DNA from: Pythium myriotylum
Taxonomy: Eukaryota; Oomycota; Peronosporomycetes; Pythiales; Pythiaceae
Direction: 5' to 3'
DNA: 64,000 nt
NCBI GenBank assembly: GCA_023091665.1
Contig: JALJCQ010000027.1
Location: 248,001 to 312,000, forward strand
A program made the position numbers and the translations under genes. Every line of letters begins with the position of its first letter. The first letter of the stretch is position 1. Shown piece after piece: positions 49,371-59,815 of this stretch. Below the pieces are notes generated by a model, which ran no database searches, was not told where the DNA came from, and worked only from the letters and a program-made list of their open reading frames with translations.

Positions 49371-50151
49371 ATAGACATGGGTACAAGACCCAAGCAGAAG
49401 GCCATGAAGATGGCGAGAACGCCGCGTTCGGCGCAGTCGAAGCTTCGACAACGTCCACCGACCTCATCGGTTGCGTTGGACAACGCTCGCACCAAGCCAG
49501 AGTGGCTGGCTCAGTTTGGTGTTGCTACACCGAGCAGTTCTCTGCGGTGTAGCCATCACGCCCGAGCGTGTGGCCGACAACACGAAGTTGTCCGGCAACG
49601 TCGTTGTTCGACTGCCACGGGTATCCCCCCACTCCACGCACTCAGTTGAGTCGCTGGATGAGGCTAGCCAGCCTCTCGAGTACTTGGTAGTACTGGACAC
49701 CCACCGACCACAGTCTCCGGTATTGGACTGGACCCAATTCTGGGCACCGTCAAGAGACGAAGTTTGCGAGTTCGCATCGTACAGGTCTGTACGCTTGCTC
49801 AAGGCAAGAACCCATCGCACTGCGTGTGTGTGCCAAGTTTGGGCTTGCCGCGAGCTCTGCTCGCCTCGCAATGGTCGTCTGACCATGCCATTTTGGCTTG
49901 CCGCCGTCAGACGGCAAAATGGCCCAGTTTTGGGGGATCGTCATGATCCAGTGGTCGCTGGCGACCGCGCGCACGTCTGCATGCGTCTCATGATGCAGCG
50001 AGGTGTTGCGCCAAGCCGCTGCGGCTCTCGATCAGTCGTTGTCGAGAAATCGACACGCGACTTCGCGCTCATGGTTGCCATGAGTCTGTACCCATTTCCG
50101 TGTGGGTCCTCGGAAATTCCGTACTGGAATAGGCTCGTGATCCTTTTCTAG
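49371..50151 (+). pseudogene. Gypsy-2 extra ORF downstream of pol, frameshifted
   Basis: MGTRPKQKAMKMARTPRSAQ begins at 49371; after a frame change near 49540 (PSSSLR to CGVAITPERVADNTKLSG) a longer frame runs to 50151. The product is unknown to me. The position, between integrase and the 3' LTR, is that of an accessory or third ORF. No signal peptide or clear transmembrane segment is seen at its start. Confidence 0.45.
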
Positions 50152-50221
50152 GACACGGCTGTTCCTAAAGTAGGGACAAGGGTGTTCCTCATTTTGGGTG
50201 TGTGTGTGGGGGGGGGGGGGG

Positions 50222-50523
50222 TGTACCGGGGTACAAGGTTACAAAGTAGGTTAGGTTGTGTAGGTACATAATGTGTGTGGTCCACTTAGGGGAAAAGTTA
50301 CCCTAAGTAGTGACTCTCTTTTATTAGATTCAGTAGGTGATATCCCTGGGTATTAGATAACAGGGATATCAGGTATAGGGGGGATTATTCCCCAGGGGAA
50401 TAATCTGAATACAATCAGTTCGCCTTTTGCCAAGTCTTTGGCGCTCGTCGACAGGGGTCGACTCGGAGCGGCTGCTCACGCTTCCTCAAGCGCAGGTGCT
50501 GTGTACGGTCGTGGACCGTTACA
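50222..50523 (+). repeat. Gypsy-2 3' LTR
   Basis: 302 bp direct repeat of 40620-40921, directly preceded by the G14 polypurine tract. Confidence 0.94.
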
Positions 50524-50528
50524 GCAAA

Positions 50529-50802
50529 GGACTTGAGCGAAGCAATGCAAATCCGCTTGTGTTCTCTCGGTTATCCTAGCGTCCTGCGGTCCTCTTTTCT
50601 TCTGACCTCGTCGAATCTGGCGCAGCACGGCCTGCGGGAACAAACAACTTGGTTGTGGGCCGAGCTCATCTGCATCACGGGACCTGTGTCCCGTGATGGC
50701 GTGAAACTCGCCTCGCACGACAGCCCGCACTTCCGATCGGCAGAACCCCTGCTGGCCCCACGCAGGAGCAGCCGCTTGACCGCACGTGATCTTGACCCAA
50801 CA
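50529..50802 (-). repeat. Copia 3' LTR, major part (remainder at 40606-40619)
   Basis: 274 bp matching 55678-55951. The missing 14 bp sit on the far side of Gypsy-2. GCAAA (50524-50528) is the Gypsy-2 target duplication. Confidence 0.93.
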
Positions 50803-50810
50803 CCTCCCCC

Positions 50811-53800
50811 TCAAGCGGTTGCTCCCGGATCGTCACCCGGTTCAGAGCAAGACAGGCCACACAGGCCTCGCTTGTGCAAGAGGTCGTGCCGGGCCAAGGC
50901 CTTGGTCAATACGTCGGCCGGGTTCTCCTTCGTCGGCACGTACTCGAGTGCCATCTCCGCGTTCTTCCACGCGTCCTTGAGCGCGTGAAACCTGATGTCC
51001 ACCGCCTTCTGCGCGCCGCTGTTGCCCTCGCGCTTGATGCGGTGGATCGCCGGCTGACTGTCGATCTGGAGCGTCAGCGTGGGCTCCACCGGCTTGAGGA
51101 TCTCCGCGACCACGAGCCGGATCCACTCGGCTTGCTGCAGACCCTCGTTCGCTGCAATGAACTCGGCTGTCGTGCTCGAGAGCGCAACGACGGTCTGCTT
51201 GGTCGACCCCCAGTGGACCGGACAGCCGAACAGGTACACCACGAATCCCGACACCGACTTGCGATCCTGCAGATCGTTGGCCTAGTCGGCGTCGGTGGAC
51301 ACGCGCAGGCCGTCTTCGTCCGTTGGCTGCAGCACGAGCTCGAGCTCCTTCGTGCGCCGCAGGTACCGCAGCACGTGCTTGGCCGCCGTCCACGCGAGGC
51401 GGCGTGGTTTCGAGCTGTGTCGAGCGAGCTGGTTCACCGCAAACGTTAAGTCCGGCCGGGACACGCGCGCAAGGTAGAGAAGGCTGCCAACAACGTGGCG
51501 GTACGGCTTGTTGCGCATGTACTCGGTCTCTTCCGCCGACGGCTCGTCCGCGAGCGTGTCGAGCCGAGTCTTCGGCACCATCGGTGTGTGCGTCGTCCTC
51601 GCCTCGTCCATCGCGAACCTGTGGAGCGTCTCGGCCGCGTATGCCGCCTGCGAGAGTCGAATCGCGTCTCCCGTTCGCCGCAGGCGCATGCCGAGGAAGC
51701 TCGCCGGCTCGCCGAGGTCCTTGACCTGGTACTTCTTGCTCAGCGCGACCATGAGATGAAGCACGTGCTCTTCTTGCTGGTGCGCCACCAGGATGTCATC
51801 CACGTACAGACACACGAGCAAGAGGCTTCCGTCAACGTGCTTGTAGTACAGGCACGCGTCGCCGGTGGTCGGCTTCAGCCCGTACTCGCGAAGGAACCGG
51901 TCGACCTCCAGGTTCCACTCGCGCCCCGCTTGCTTGAGCCCATACAACGCCTTTTTGAGTCGCCAGACCTTGTGTTCTTGCCCTGGTTCCTCATAGCCCT
52001 TGACCTGCTTCACGTACACGGTCTCCTTGAGCGCGGCCTTGAGGTACGCCGCCGGCACATCGCCTTGGCGCATGCACATCTTGAACTTGACGACGATCAC
52101 GAGGAAGACCTTGACGCAGACGAGGTCCACTACAGGCGCGCGCGTCTCCACGTAGTCTTCAAGGTAGACCTGCCGGTCGCCGCGCGCACAGACGCGCACC
52201 TTGTATTTCTCGATCGTGCCGTCGGCTGCGATCTTCAGCCGGAGCTGGACGGTGTTGTCGAGTGCGCGCGCGCCGGCCGGCAGGTCCACGAGCTCGTACG
52301 TGTCGTTGGCCGCGAGCGCGCGGATCTCGACCCACGTGGCCTTCTCCCACTCGGGCCACTGCGGCGACTTGCGGGCCTCCCCCAGGTTGAGCGGCTCCTT
52401 GATGATCTCGACCAGGCAGATCAATGCCGGAGTGATCCGCTTGGCGGCGATCCGTTCGGAACGGCGACGCGCCGTTCTCGTGCTCTCGATCGGGGCGTCT
52501 TCGATCTCGGGCGTCACTCCGCCATCTCGCACGCGTCTCTCGAGCTGCCGCATCGCCCTGGCGGCTCGTTCCATGGCGGCTGGGTCCCTTGGCGACGTGT
52601 CTGCGAGAGACGGCGGTTCTTCGAACGCTTCCTCGGCTTCGTCTGAGTCGAACTCGCCCTCTGCCGAATTCTCTCCTCCCCCTTCTGCCGGCGGCGGCTC
52701 GTCATCGTCGCTCGGCAGAACCACCTCGTCGTAAAGCATTCGGTCGAGAGGCATGACGCCGGCGCTCTCGCGGATCCGCTTGACGTCGCCCGGCACAAAG
52801 ACCTTGTAGCCGCGGATGTGCTCAGAGAAGCCGACGAAAGCACCCAGGTCGCCGCGTCCATCAAAGCGGAACCGTTTCCTGCGGATCTTCTCTGGGACGC
52901 GGATCACAACGGATTGGCCGAACACTGGGACTTGGCGCAGGTTTGGTCGCGTTCCGAAGATCTGCTCGTGTGGCGTCACCGTCGCACCTCTCTGCGGAAC
53001 GCGGTTGCGAATGTATGCAGCGTGGAGCAGCGCGTCCTCCCACATGTAGTGGGGCAGGCGGCTCTCAATCAGCATCGCGCACGCCATCTCAGAGACCGTG
53101 CGGATCATCCGCTCGGCGACTCCGTTCTGGCTGCTGCGGTACCGGACTGAGTGCTGGTGGTGGAGGCCGCGGGCGGCGATCAGCTTGCGGAAGTTCTCTG
53201 TGTTGAACTCTCCGCCGCCGTCCGTGCGCACGATCTTCAGCTCCTTGGCCGGTACGTTGGCCTGGCGCTCGATGTACGCGAGGAACTCCTTGATCTTCTG
53301 ATCCGCTTCGTCCTTGGTGCGCAGGCCGAAGACGCGGACGTACCCGCGCCACACAGCGACCATGAAATACCTCGAGCCGTGGTACGAGCGGTGGATCGGG
53401 CCCGCGAGATCGAAACAGCAGACGCGATCGGCTGCCTCCTGCGAACTCGACCTCTCGCGCGGCGCCGGTGCCTCGGTCACCTTGGCTCGCGCTCACGCCG
53501 TGCACATCGACGGCGTCGGTCCGGGCGCCAACAACACGCCGTCGACCGCCGCGCTCGCCGCCAGCCGTCGACACGCGCCGTAGTTGAGGTGGCCCATCCG
53601 CCGATGGATCACCTCGAGCGTCTCGGCCTTCGGATCTCGTCGCGAGCGAGTGAGGAGCGCGGCGCGGGAAGGCGCGTCGGCAGGCGACGTCGGTGTCAGC
53701 ACGCGATAGATGCCGTTCGACGCAACGGCACGAAGAACCGGCATGCGCTTGCGGCCCTTAGTCACGGACCACTCGTTGTTGGCAAAGAGCACGTTGTTGC

Positions 53801-55640
53801 CGGCTTTGACGAGCCGGAACACGGATAGCAGCGTCACCGAGAGACCAGGTATGTAGAACGCGTTGGGTACAACAATCTCGAAGACGTCGGGCTCACGGTT
53901 GCCGTTCGGTATGATCGTCTGCAGGTGCAAGTCTCCGACCGTGCCGATCTCGATGGTGCGGCCGTCCGCGACTTGGAATCGCTTGGGCGGTGAGATCGTG
54001 CGCGTGTTTCGTAACGAGGATCGCTGGCCCGTCAGGTGGTACGACGCGCCGGAGTCCACGATGACCTCGGCCCACCTGACGCCGGCTCCTCATTCCGAAT
54101 CCTCCTCGACGGCCTTGAGCGCGGCGTCCAGCAGCGGCGTCGACTTCGCGTGGCGCTCGTGGTACTTAGGGCATTGCGGGTCGGCTGCGATGTGACCGCG
54201 ACCTCTGCATCCGTAGCACAGCGTCTTGTCGGTGATTGGCCAGGGCGGTGGGACGTACCCGCCGCCGGCTTCCGTCTTGATCGGGTGCTCGGTCTTGCCG
54301 CTCTTCTTTGCCGGCTTGCGCTTGCGGTCGGCGATCACGGCGTGCGCGCTCGCCACGGCTTTGCCGCCGTCGGTCTTCGCCCGCTTGGCCACTGGCGGGT
54401 TTCCCGAGGGCTTGGCGCTCTTCGCCACGCCGTCCGACCGGTCGTACAGGCTCAAGAACTCGACGAGACCGTCGAGCGTCTGCAGCAAAGGGACCTTGTG
54501 GCGCTTGTCGTTGGTCTCGAAGACCCGAAGCTGCTTGGTCTCGGCCGGGCACGCCGAGCTGACGAAGGCCGCGAGCGCCGCCGCCGCGTTCGTCTCGACG
54601 TGGACGCCGCCTGGCAGCGCGTCGGCCATGTTGCGCAGCCGCTGCGCGTACATCTCGTACGACTCGGCTTGGTCGCGCCGCGCCTGCTTGATCCGGTCGC
54701 GGATCGCGTCCTCGCCGATCTTCGTTGAGTACTTGTCGACCAGAAGCCGCAGCGCCTCGCGGACCGTCAAGTTCTCCGTCGAGGCCCAGATCCGATCGAA
54801 CCAGGCTGCTGCTTCCTGGGCCAAGTACGCAAGGAGGATGCTGCACTTGGCGCCTTCCGTCCACCGGTGCGCGTCGCGGAGTTGCGCGCCGATGAGCTGG
54901 CTGTCGAACTCCGTCGCCCAAAGTCGCGCACCCGCGTCAAAGTCCCCCGGTTTGATCCGGCCGTCGAACTGGCGGATCATGAGGTGCTTTGGGTTCGGCT
55001 TCCCGCCGAGAGGGAGATGGGCGATGGCACACGCGCGGTGGTCCACAGTGGAGCGCCTGTCTGCCGCGAAGTGCCCGCGGTCTTCGATGTCGTCATCGCG
55101 ATCGCCGTCGTCGCCGCCGTCGTCACCTTCGTCGCCGCCGTCGTCACCTTCGTCGTCGTCGTTTCTGTCGCCGCCTCCGTCACCTCCGTCGAGTCCGGCG
55201 ATGTCGTGCTCGTCGTCGCTTACGTCGCCTGGCCCGTCGCCTTCGTCGTCGTCGCTCGGCCCGGGTTCGGCTTGGTGTCGGCCACGCGGCTGCGGGCGCG
55301 CGCGAGCGACGATTTTCTTCGGCTTGGACCGCTTGCCCGTTGTCTTGCCCGAGGCCTTGCGGGGGCGACCCACCCGTTGCGCTTGTGGCGGCGTTGGACG
55401 CGGCGCAGGCAGGGCGACCGGCGGAGCTGCTGGCGTGTTGGTGCGGCGCGTGCTGGCGCGAGTCGCGCGAGCTGGGACCGCAGCCGGCGCTGGCGGCGCG
55501 GGCGCCGGCGCGACGGCCGGCGAGGGAGGGACAATACGACGGGCGGCAGGCTGCCCGCGGGCCGGCGTGATCGGCGGCGCAGCGGCTCGCACCGGGGTGA
55601 CGGTCGTGGAGGTGGGCGATCGGCGCGTGGTGACCGACAT
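50811..55640 (-). pseudogene. Copia gag-pol in one frame with three stop codons
   Basis: Starts at MSVTTRRSPT (55640). Gag has a long Pro/Ala tail, an acidic run, and zinc knuckle CYGCRGRGHIAADPQC near residue 477. After a TGA at 54090-54092 the same frame continues with protease DSGASYHLTG and a gag-pre-integrase block (HRRMGHLNYG). After a TGA at 53493-53495 come the integrase core (CFDLAGPI, RTDGGGEF, NGVAERM) and reverse transcriptase with CLYVDDILV near 1280. A TAG at 51282-51284 interrupts RNase H, which continues (ALSSTTAEF, PTKENPADVLTKAL) to the end. No frameshift is present, so PR-INT-RT-RH order is fully readable and typical of copia. The first stop could be a programmed gag/pol readthrough site; the other two look like mutations. 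Likely inactive. Confidence 0.88.
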
Positions 55641-55663
55641 GGGAGCGAACACGACTCTTAATC

Positions 55664-55951
55664 TGTTGGACCGCAAAGGACTTGAGCGAAGCAATGCAAA
55701 TCCACTTGTGTTCTCTCGGTTATCCTAGCGTCCTGCGGTCCTCTTTTCTTCTGGCCTCGTCGAATCTGGCGCAGCACGGCCTGCGGGAACAAACAACTTG
55801 GTTGTGGGCCGAGCTCATCTGCATCACGGGACGTGTGTCCCGTGATGGCGTGAAACTCACCTCGCACGACAGCCCGCACTTCCGATCGGCAGAACCCCTG
55901 TTGGCCCCACGCAGGAGCAGCCGCTTGACCGCACGTGATCTTGACCCAACA
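55664..55951 (-). repeat. Copia 5' LTR (288 bp)
   Basis: TGTTGG...CCAACA, direct repeat of the split left LTR. The gag ATG at 55640 is 24 bp inside the element. Confidence 0.93.
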
Positions 55952-56245
55952 AAGACTCGCGAATGAAGGCCGTCAAGAAGGTCTATGGTGCCATCCAGAT
56001 CGTCAAGCTGGATGCCTGGGAAACCAAGTTCGCGCAAAAATCCCGGGACCTCGCAAGCACGAACTCGCTGCCTTGCCGCGTTACGTGTACCTCCAATCGC
56101 TAAATACGTTTCTCCTCTGGGTGGCACCAGTGTTCGAGTCGATGGTCTCTTTCTGAGTTTTCTCAAATTTGCAGCCTGCCGGGGTTACTTAATGAGACCA
56201 TCAGGTCAGATTGTCGCTTGAGCAGATCCAGAACTTGGCTGGATG
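55952..56245 (+). pseudogene. ABCC relic, right fragment
   Basis: Continues the ABCC match from the base where the left fragment stops (AAGACTCGCGAATGAAGGCC, equal to 31501 onward) through TTCTCCTCTGGGTGGCACCAG. It loses about 85 bp after GTCTCTTTCTGAG and ends near GAGCAGATCCAGAACTT (equal to about 31862). It has a frameshift in CAAAAATCCCGGG and a stop in TTTCTGAGT, so it was dead regardless of the transposon. Confidence 0.85.
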
Positions 56246-56724
56246 AAGCAGGGACTGCTGCCACACTACCTGAAGAACTAACTGGATACGATTTCGCTGT
56301 CGATTCGCCTTTTTTTTTAACGGTTGCCACCTCTAGGATCGCGCAGATCCCAAAATATTCCCAGCTAATCCGGACGGTAGTTATAACATCTTGCACCACA
56401 GGGTAATGCCAGACGATATGGAACGTGGTGGCATTTAAGGTTCCAATCGCTGGGCTTTGGGGCAAGCCTTTACACTTGTGCTTCCAAGCCCAACCAGATA
56501 TGCGTCGGGACTAATTTTTTTTATGAAAGCGAGTGATTCCCGAGACTTTCCACTCCAGAATACGCTCGAAATCCCGATTGATACCCATATCATGACTGAC
56601 GTGCAACCGATATCAACTTCGTCTAAGAAACGACAGAATAGTGTTCCATTTTTATCGGAATTCAATTGATGAAGAAGACGTTTGGATCTGCCAGTACCGT
56701 GGTTACCTCGACTACACGCGAGAG
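56246..56724. other. Intergenic, nothing recognised
   Basis: AT-rich; poly-T runs at about 56310 and 56516. No gene. Confidence 0.6.
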
Positions 56725-57027
56725 CTACGATGTTGATGTCGTGTCACCTAGCAAGAACCTAATCGTGAGACGTCGGTCCGTAACGACGGAATTACCAGCG
56801 AACGTGCCAGTCTTGCCCGTGGGCTGTCGGTTCGCCCGAGCCGCCAACAGCGAACGATGAACCGACAGGTCATGGATCTGCTGCTTGAGAGCACTGATAT
56901 CGAGTGAGAGATTGTAGATCTTCGATCGGATGCGTTGCTTGACGGAGGGGCTCGAGTACTTTCGCTTCAGTTTGTGACGAACACCGTTGGTGGTGGATCT
57001 TGAAGGGTACCATTCGACGAAGCGCAT
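56725..57027 (-). CDS. LZ-4: small basic/leucine-zipper ORF, altered C-terminus (100 aa)
   Basis: Starts MRFVEWYPSRSTTNG. The basic and zipper segments are intact (SVKQRIRSKIYNLSLDISALKQQIHDL). It agrees with LZ-5 almost exactly up to RRLTIR, then ends early as FLLGDTTSTS, so the last 10 residues are lost. The upstream motif ACGTAAACAGTCA is at 57217-57229, with a second partial copy (CGTAAACATTCGTGACC, about 57260). It may be a decaying copy. Confidence 0.5.
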   Translation of the reverse strand: MRFVEWYPSRSTTNGVRHKLKRKYSSPSVKQRIRSKIYNLSLDISALKQQIHDLSVHRSLLAARANRQPTGKTGTFAGNSVVTDRRLTIRFLLGDTTSTS

Positions 57028-59494
57028 TGTGGAATGAGGTTGTTGAGATTGAAGAAGGATTTTAAAATGCCGTGTGGACAGAGCAGGATCATTTGATGAG
57101 TCGAAGGCTTCTTCGAGACGGAGATGGTGCTGCGGATCCTATGCAAATCGTTCGTTTCCCTCAACTAGATTCCATTTTTTTTGCTGTGTTGAGTTCGCAA
57201 GAGGCTATGGATCACGACGTAAACAGTCACGATCGTTGGGTCCTTGCAGTGAAGGCAACGGGTCGCCGCGTAAACATTCGTGACCGAACGGCTTACGCCA
57301 GTCTTCTGCTGGACGAAGTTTGCTAAATTTTTAGTATTCGTGGACATGGTATAGCGCTCCGTTATATCGGATAAAGTATTCGTCATTTTCCAAACAGGTC
57401 GAAAACTTGACGATTCGACCCAGAGAAAGTCGAATACGAAACAGCTAACGTGTTTCCTTTATTGGAGTTGACAACGTGCCGTTCTTCGATTAACGTCGCA
57501 CGGTACCCACATTATGGGGCTTGCGTTTATCCGACTCGAGATCGGTTTTCAGGACGTAAACACATCTGGCGAGTGCTTGAATGGATGAGATGAACAAAAC
57601 CAAGCAACAAATCCGTTCCTCTCGCTGTGGACAAAAGAGAATCGAAGATTTCGTGTCTCGGTTTGTACGCACGACAGGGACTGACGACATACTACGATGG
57701 TAAAAATACAGAAAACTGGTTCGGTCGGAATGTCTCTGCTCGTTGTTAGCTATTCGATTCCGCTCGTGCAACCTATGCGTTTGACGGCGCAGAAGCGTGT
57801 GAGCTGTCGGTATGGATGCAGAGGCCGATGAGAAATCCGAAATCTCAAGTGCCGAAGCTCTCCGGCGGTTTAAAACACAGAATGTCGCATTCGAGAAACC
57901 GAAAATTGTCTTGAGATCGAATCACACTTCCGCTCTTGATCACTCTGGTGTGGGCGATCTTACTGGTTGAAGATTGCATCGGTTTTGAGTACGCACGAGC
58001 CCACCCTCTCTCTTTGGGCGAGTTCCCTTTCTGAACTGAGGGAATTGAGGTTGGATAATCGCGCCAAGGGTGACTGTCGCGAGGGGGAAAGATACTCGAT
58101 GGATGACTTGGTGGATGATCGGAGCACTTTCCACTGAGAAAACTGAGAGCAGAACTGAGCTTTCAGTGGTGAGACATTCATTCATATGGAGGATTGGATC
58201 GAAACTGAGGATGGGAAAGAAGTTCGTGGGATTTTCGGAGGGTCGCTCCTTAATGATCACACGCTCGCTAGATTTGAGGACTCTAAACTCCAATTCACCC
58301 CTTTTTTTACTCGAGGATGGATGGTCTGAACATTAGACATCCAATTAGCAGTCTGGCTCTCTGCTCGTCTTTCCTTGTCGGGCTTGTAAAGAAGGTAGAA
58401 AGCGTCCAGCATCAACGTGTTTATCTCACGAATGTCAACAAATCAGGGGTCAGATTGATTGTCGTCATCATGAGTTACCTATAGGTTCCTGTTATGTAAT
58501 ATAGGATCCTGTTACGTCATATGGAGTTGATTTTACACAAAGGACTAGTTTTGTTATTGGAGCTTTGAATCAAAAGACAGCGACGGAGACACTGCTTCGT
58601 CGACGTGATCTTAATCCCTGCCCTGGCAACAGCATGTATCGGTTGCAACGATAAAATTGGTTGTTTCTATCACGTGCGTGCGGCTGCTCACCATCGCCAG
58701 GAGATTGGCTCGGGAGAGTTAACTTTGATCGCGCGTGGTGCTTATTATCCTCCGCGTGCGTTGCGCCCCCTGATATCCCACCAGCCCTCTCAATCTCCTA
58801 AACCTTTTAATTCCTCGCCGACGCAAATCCTAAAACAGAGTCCACACACCGGGTCGTTTTGTTGGTGATGCGCGATTGCGAATTTGCAAATTCTACCGTT
58901 TCAATTTTGCTGACTATTGATTTGCTTCTTGGCGGTTTTTGCGGAAAGAAGTAACTTTCTCCGTTGGTTGAACTTCTGGAGACTTGTGCCGCTTTATGAA
59001 AGGCTCAAGACCTTGACGATAGCCCAAGCAACCGCGTGCACTATCTACCACTGCAGTTTCTGCCTTTTGGTTACTGCACTCACCCAGAATGTCTAGCGTA
59101 CCCACTGAGTTCGTTGTCATCAGAGCTCGACTCAAGTTTTTTGTATTACGGGAGCGTACACCAGCTCGAGTCAAGTCGTCGCATTCAAGTCCCTCGTAGC
59201 GTAGTGAGCTGAAGGTGTCTTGGCTGATCCTCGAGAAACAGCGCCGCGCCGAGGAAACCCATTCTTTCTTTACTTTTGAATTGCATAAGGAGTTCGATGT
59301 CACAGCGGTCGTGAGGAGACCACCCATGCTTCGCCACGAAATTGATATTTGCAATCATATCATTGCTGTTAGAATGCTGATTGATTCTAACTTTACTCAT
59401 GACAAACACATACATTTACGAATACAAAAAAAAAAACTCGGATGATTGACTCGACGGGCGCCATCAGCTACACTCTAATCCACTTCTGAATCAA
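57028..59494. other. Gene-poor region with dispersed repeat copy 2
   Basis: Holds the LZ-4 upstream region, the repeat at 58150-58465 and a poly-A run (about 59427). No gene recognised. Confidence 0.55.
58150..58465 (+). repeat. Dispersed ~315 bp repeat, copy 2
   Basis: Diverged homologue of 39770-40085 in the same orientation. Shared blocks include ATTCATATGGAGG, GATCACAC/GATCACGC, AGCAGTCTGGCTCTCTGCTCGTCT and GTCAACAAATCAGGG. Confidence 0.7.
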
Positions 59495-59815
59495 CTACAG
59501 CGTCGACAGGTGGCTGTCCGACTTGTTCGAGTCAGCAAGCAAGAAGCCAATCGTGAGACGTCGGTCCGTAACGACGGAATTACCAGCGAACGTGCCAGTC
59601 TTGCCCGTGGGCTGTCGGTTCGCCCGAGCCGCCAACAGCGAACGATGAACCGACAGGTCATGGATCTGCTGCTTGAGAGCACTGATATCGAGTGAGAGAT
59701 TGTAGATCTTCGATCGGATGCGTTGCTTGACGGAGGGACTCGAGTACTTTCGCTTCAATTTGTGACGAACACCGTTGGTAGTGCATCTTGAAGGGTACCA
59801 TTCGACGAAGCGCAT
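59495..59815 (-). CDS. LZ-5: small basic/leucine-zipper ORF (106 aa)
   Basis: Full-length copy. ATG at 59815, MRFVEWYPSRCTTNGVRHKLKRKY..., zipper LSLDISALKQQIHDL, C-terminus FLLADSNKSDSHLSTL as in LZ-2 and LZ-3. The upstream motif GCGTAAACAGTCA is at 60013-60025. Its middle is almost identical to LZ-4, so these two share the most recent common copy. Confidence 0.6.
   Translation of the reverse strand: MRFVEWYPSRCTTNGVRHKLKRKYSSPSVKQRIRSKIYNLSLDISALKQQIHDLSVHRSLLAARANRQPTGKTGTFAGNSVVTDRRLTIGFLLADSNKSDSHLSTL

Larger units (their letters stand above)
40620..50523 (+). mobile_element. Gypsy-2: Ty3/gypsy element nested in the copia LTR
   Basis: LTRs of 302 bp (40620-40921 and 50222-50523) begin TGTA and end GTTACA. 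Perfect TSD GCAAA at 40615-40619 and 50524-50528; the uninterrupted copia LTR has GCAAA once, confirming the insertion. A run of 14 G (50208-50221) is the polypurine tract. A primer-binding site starting TGGTAGCAC is likely at 40924. The LTRs show about five differences. The interior is unusual: a broken gag-protease block, a 1 kb non-coding stretch, a 2034-codon gag-RT-integrase frame without protease, a frameshifted chromodomain and an extra downstream frame. Confidence 0.93.
40606..55951 (-). mobile_element. Ty1/copia LTR retrotransposon, interrupted by Gypsy-2
   Basis: LTRs of 288 bp begin TGTTGG and end CCAACA. The right (5') LTR is 55664-55951. The left (3') LTR is split by Gypsy-2 into 40606-40619 and 50529-50802. 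Target-site duplication: AAGAC at 55952-55956 and AAGAT at 40601-40605 (one transition), supported by the intact ABCC sequence. A purine tract (minus TTGAGGGGGAGG, 50803-50814) adjoins the 3' LTR. Five differences between the LTRs give about 1.7% divergence. The coding frame has three in-frame stops. Confidence 0.93.

Noticed and set aside
51495..52646. 383-codon plus frame over copia pol
   Set aside because: Antisense shadow of RT/integrase; no domain.
54226..55728. 500-codon plus frame over copia gag
   Set aside because: Antisense shadow of the Ala/Pro/Asp-rich gag.
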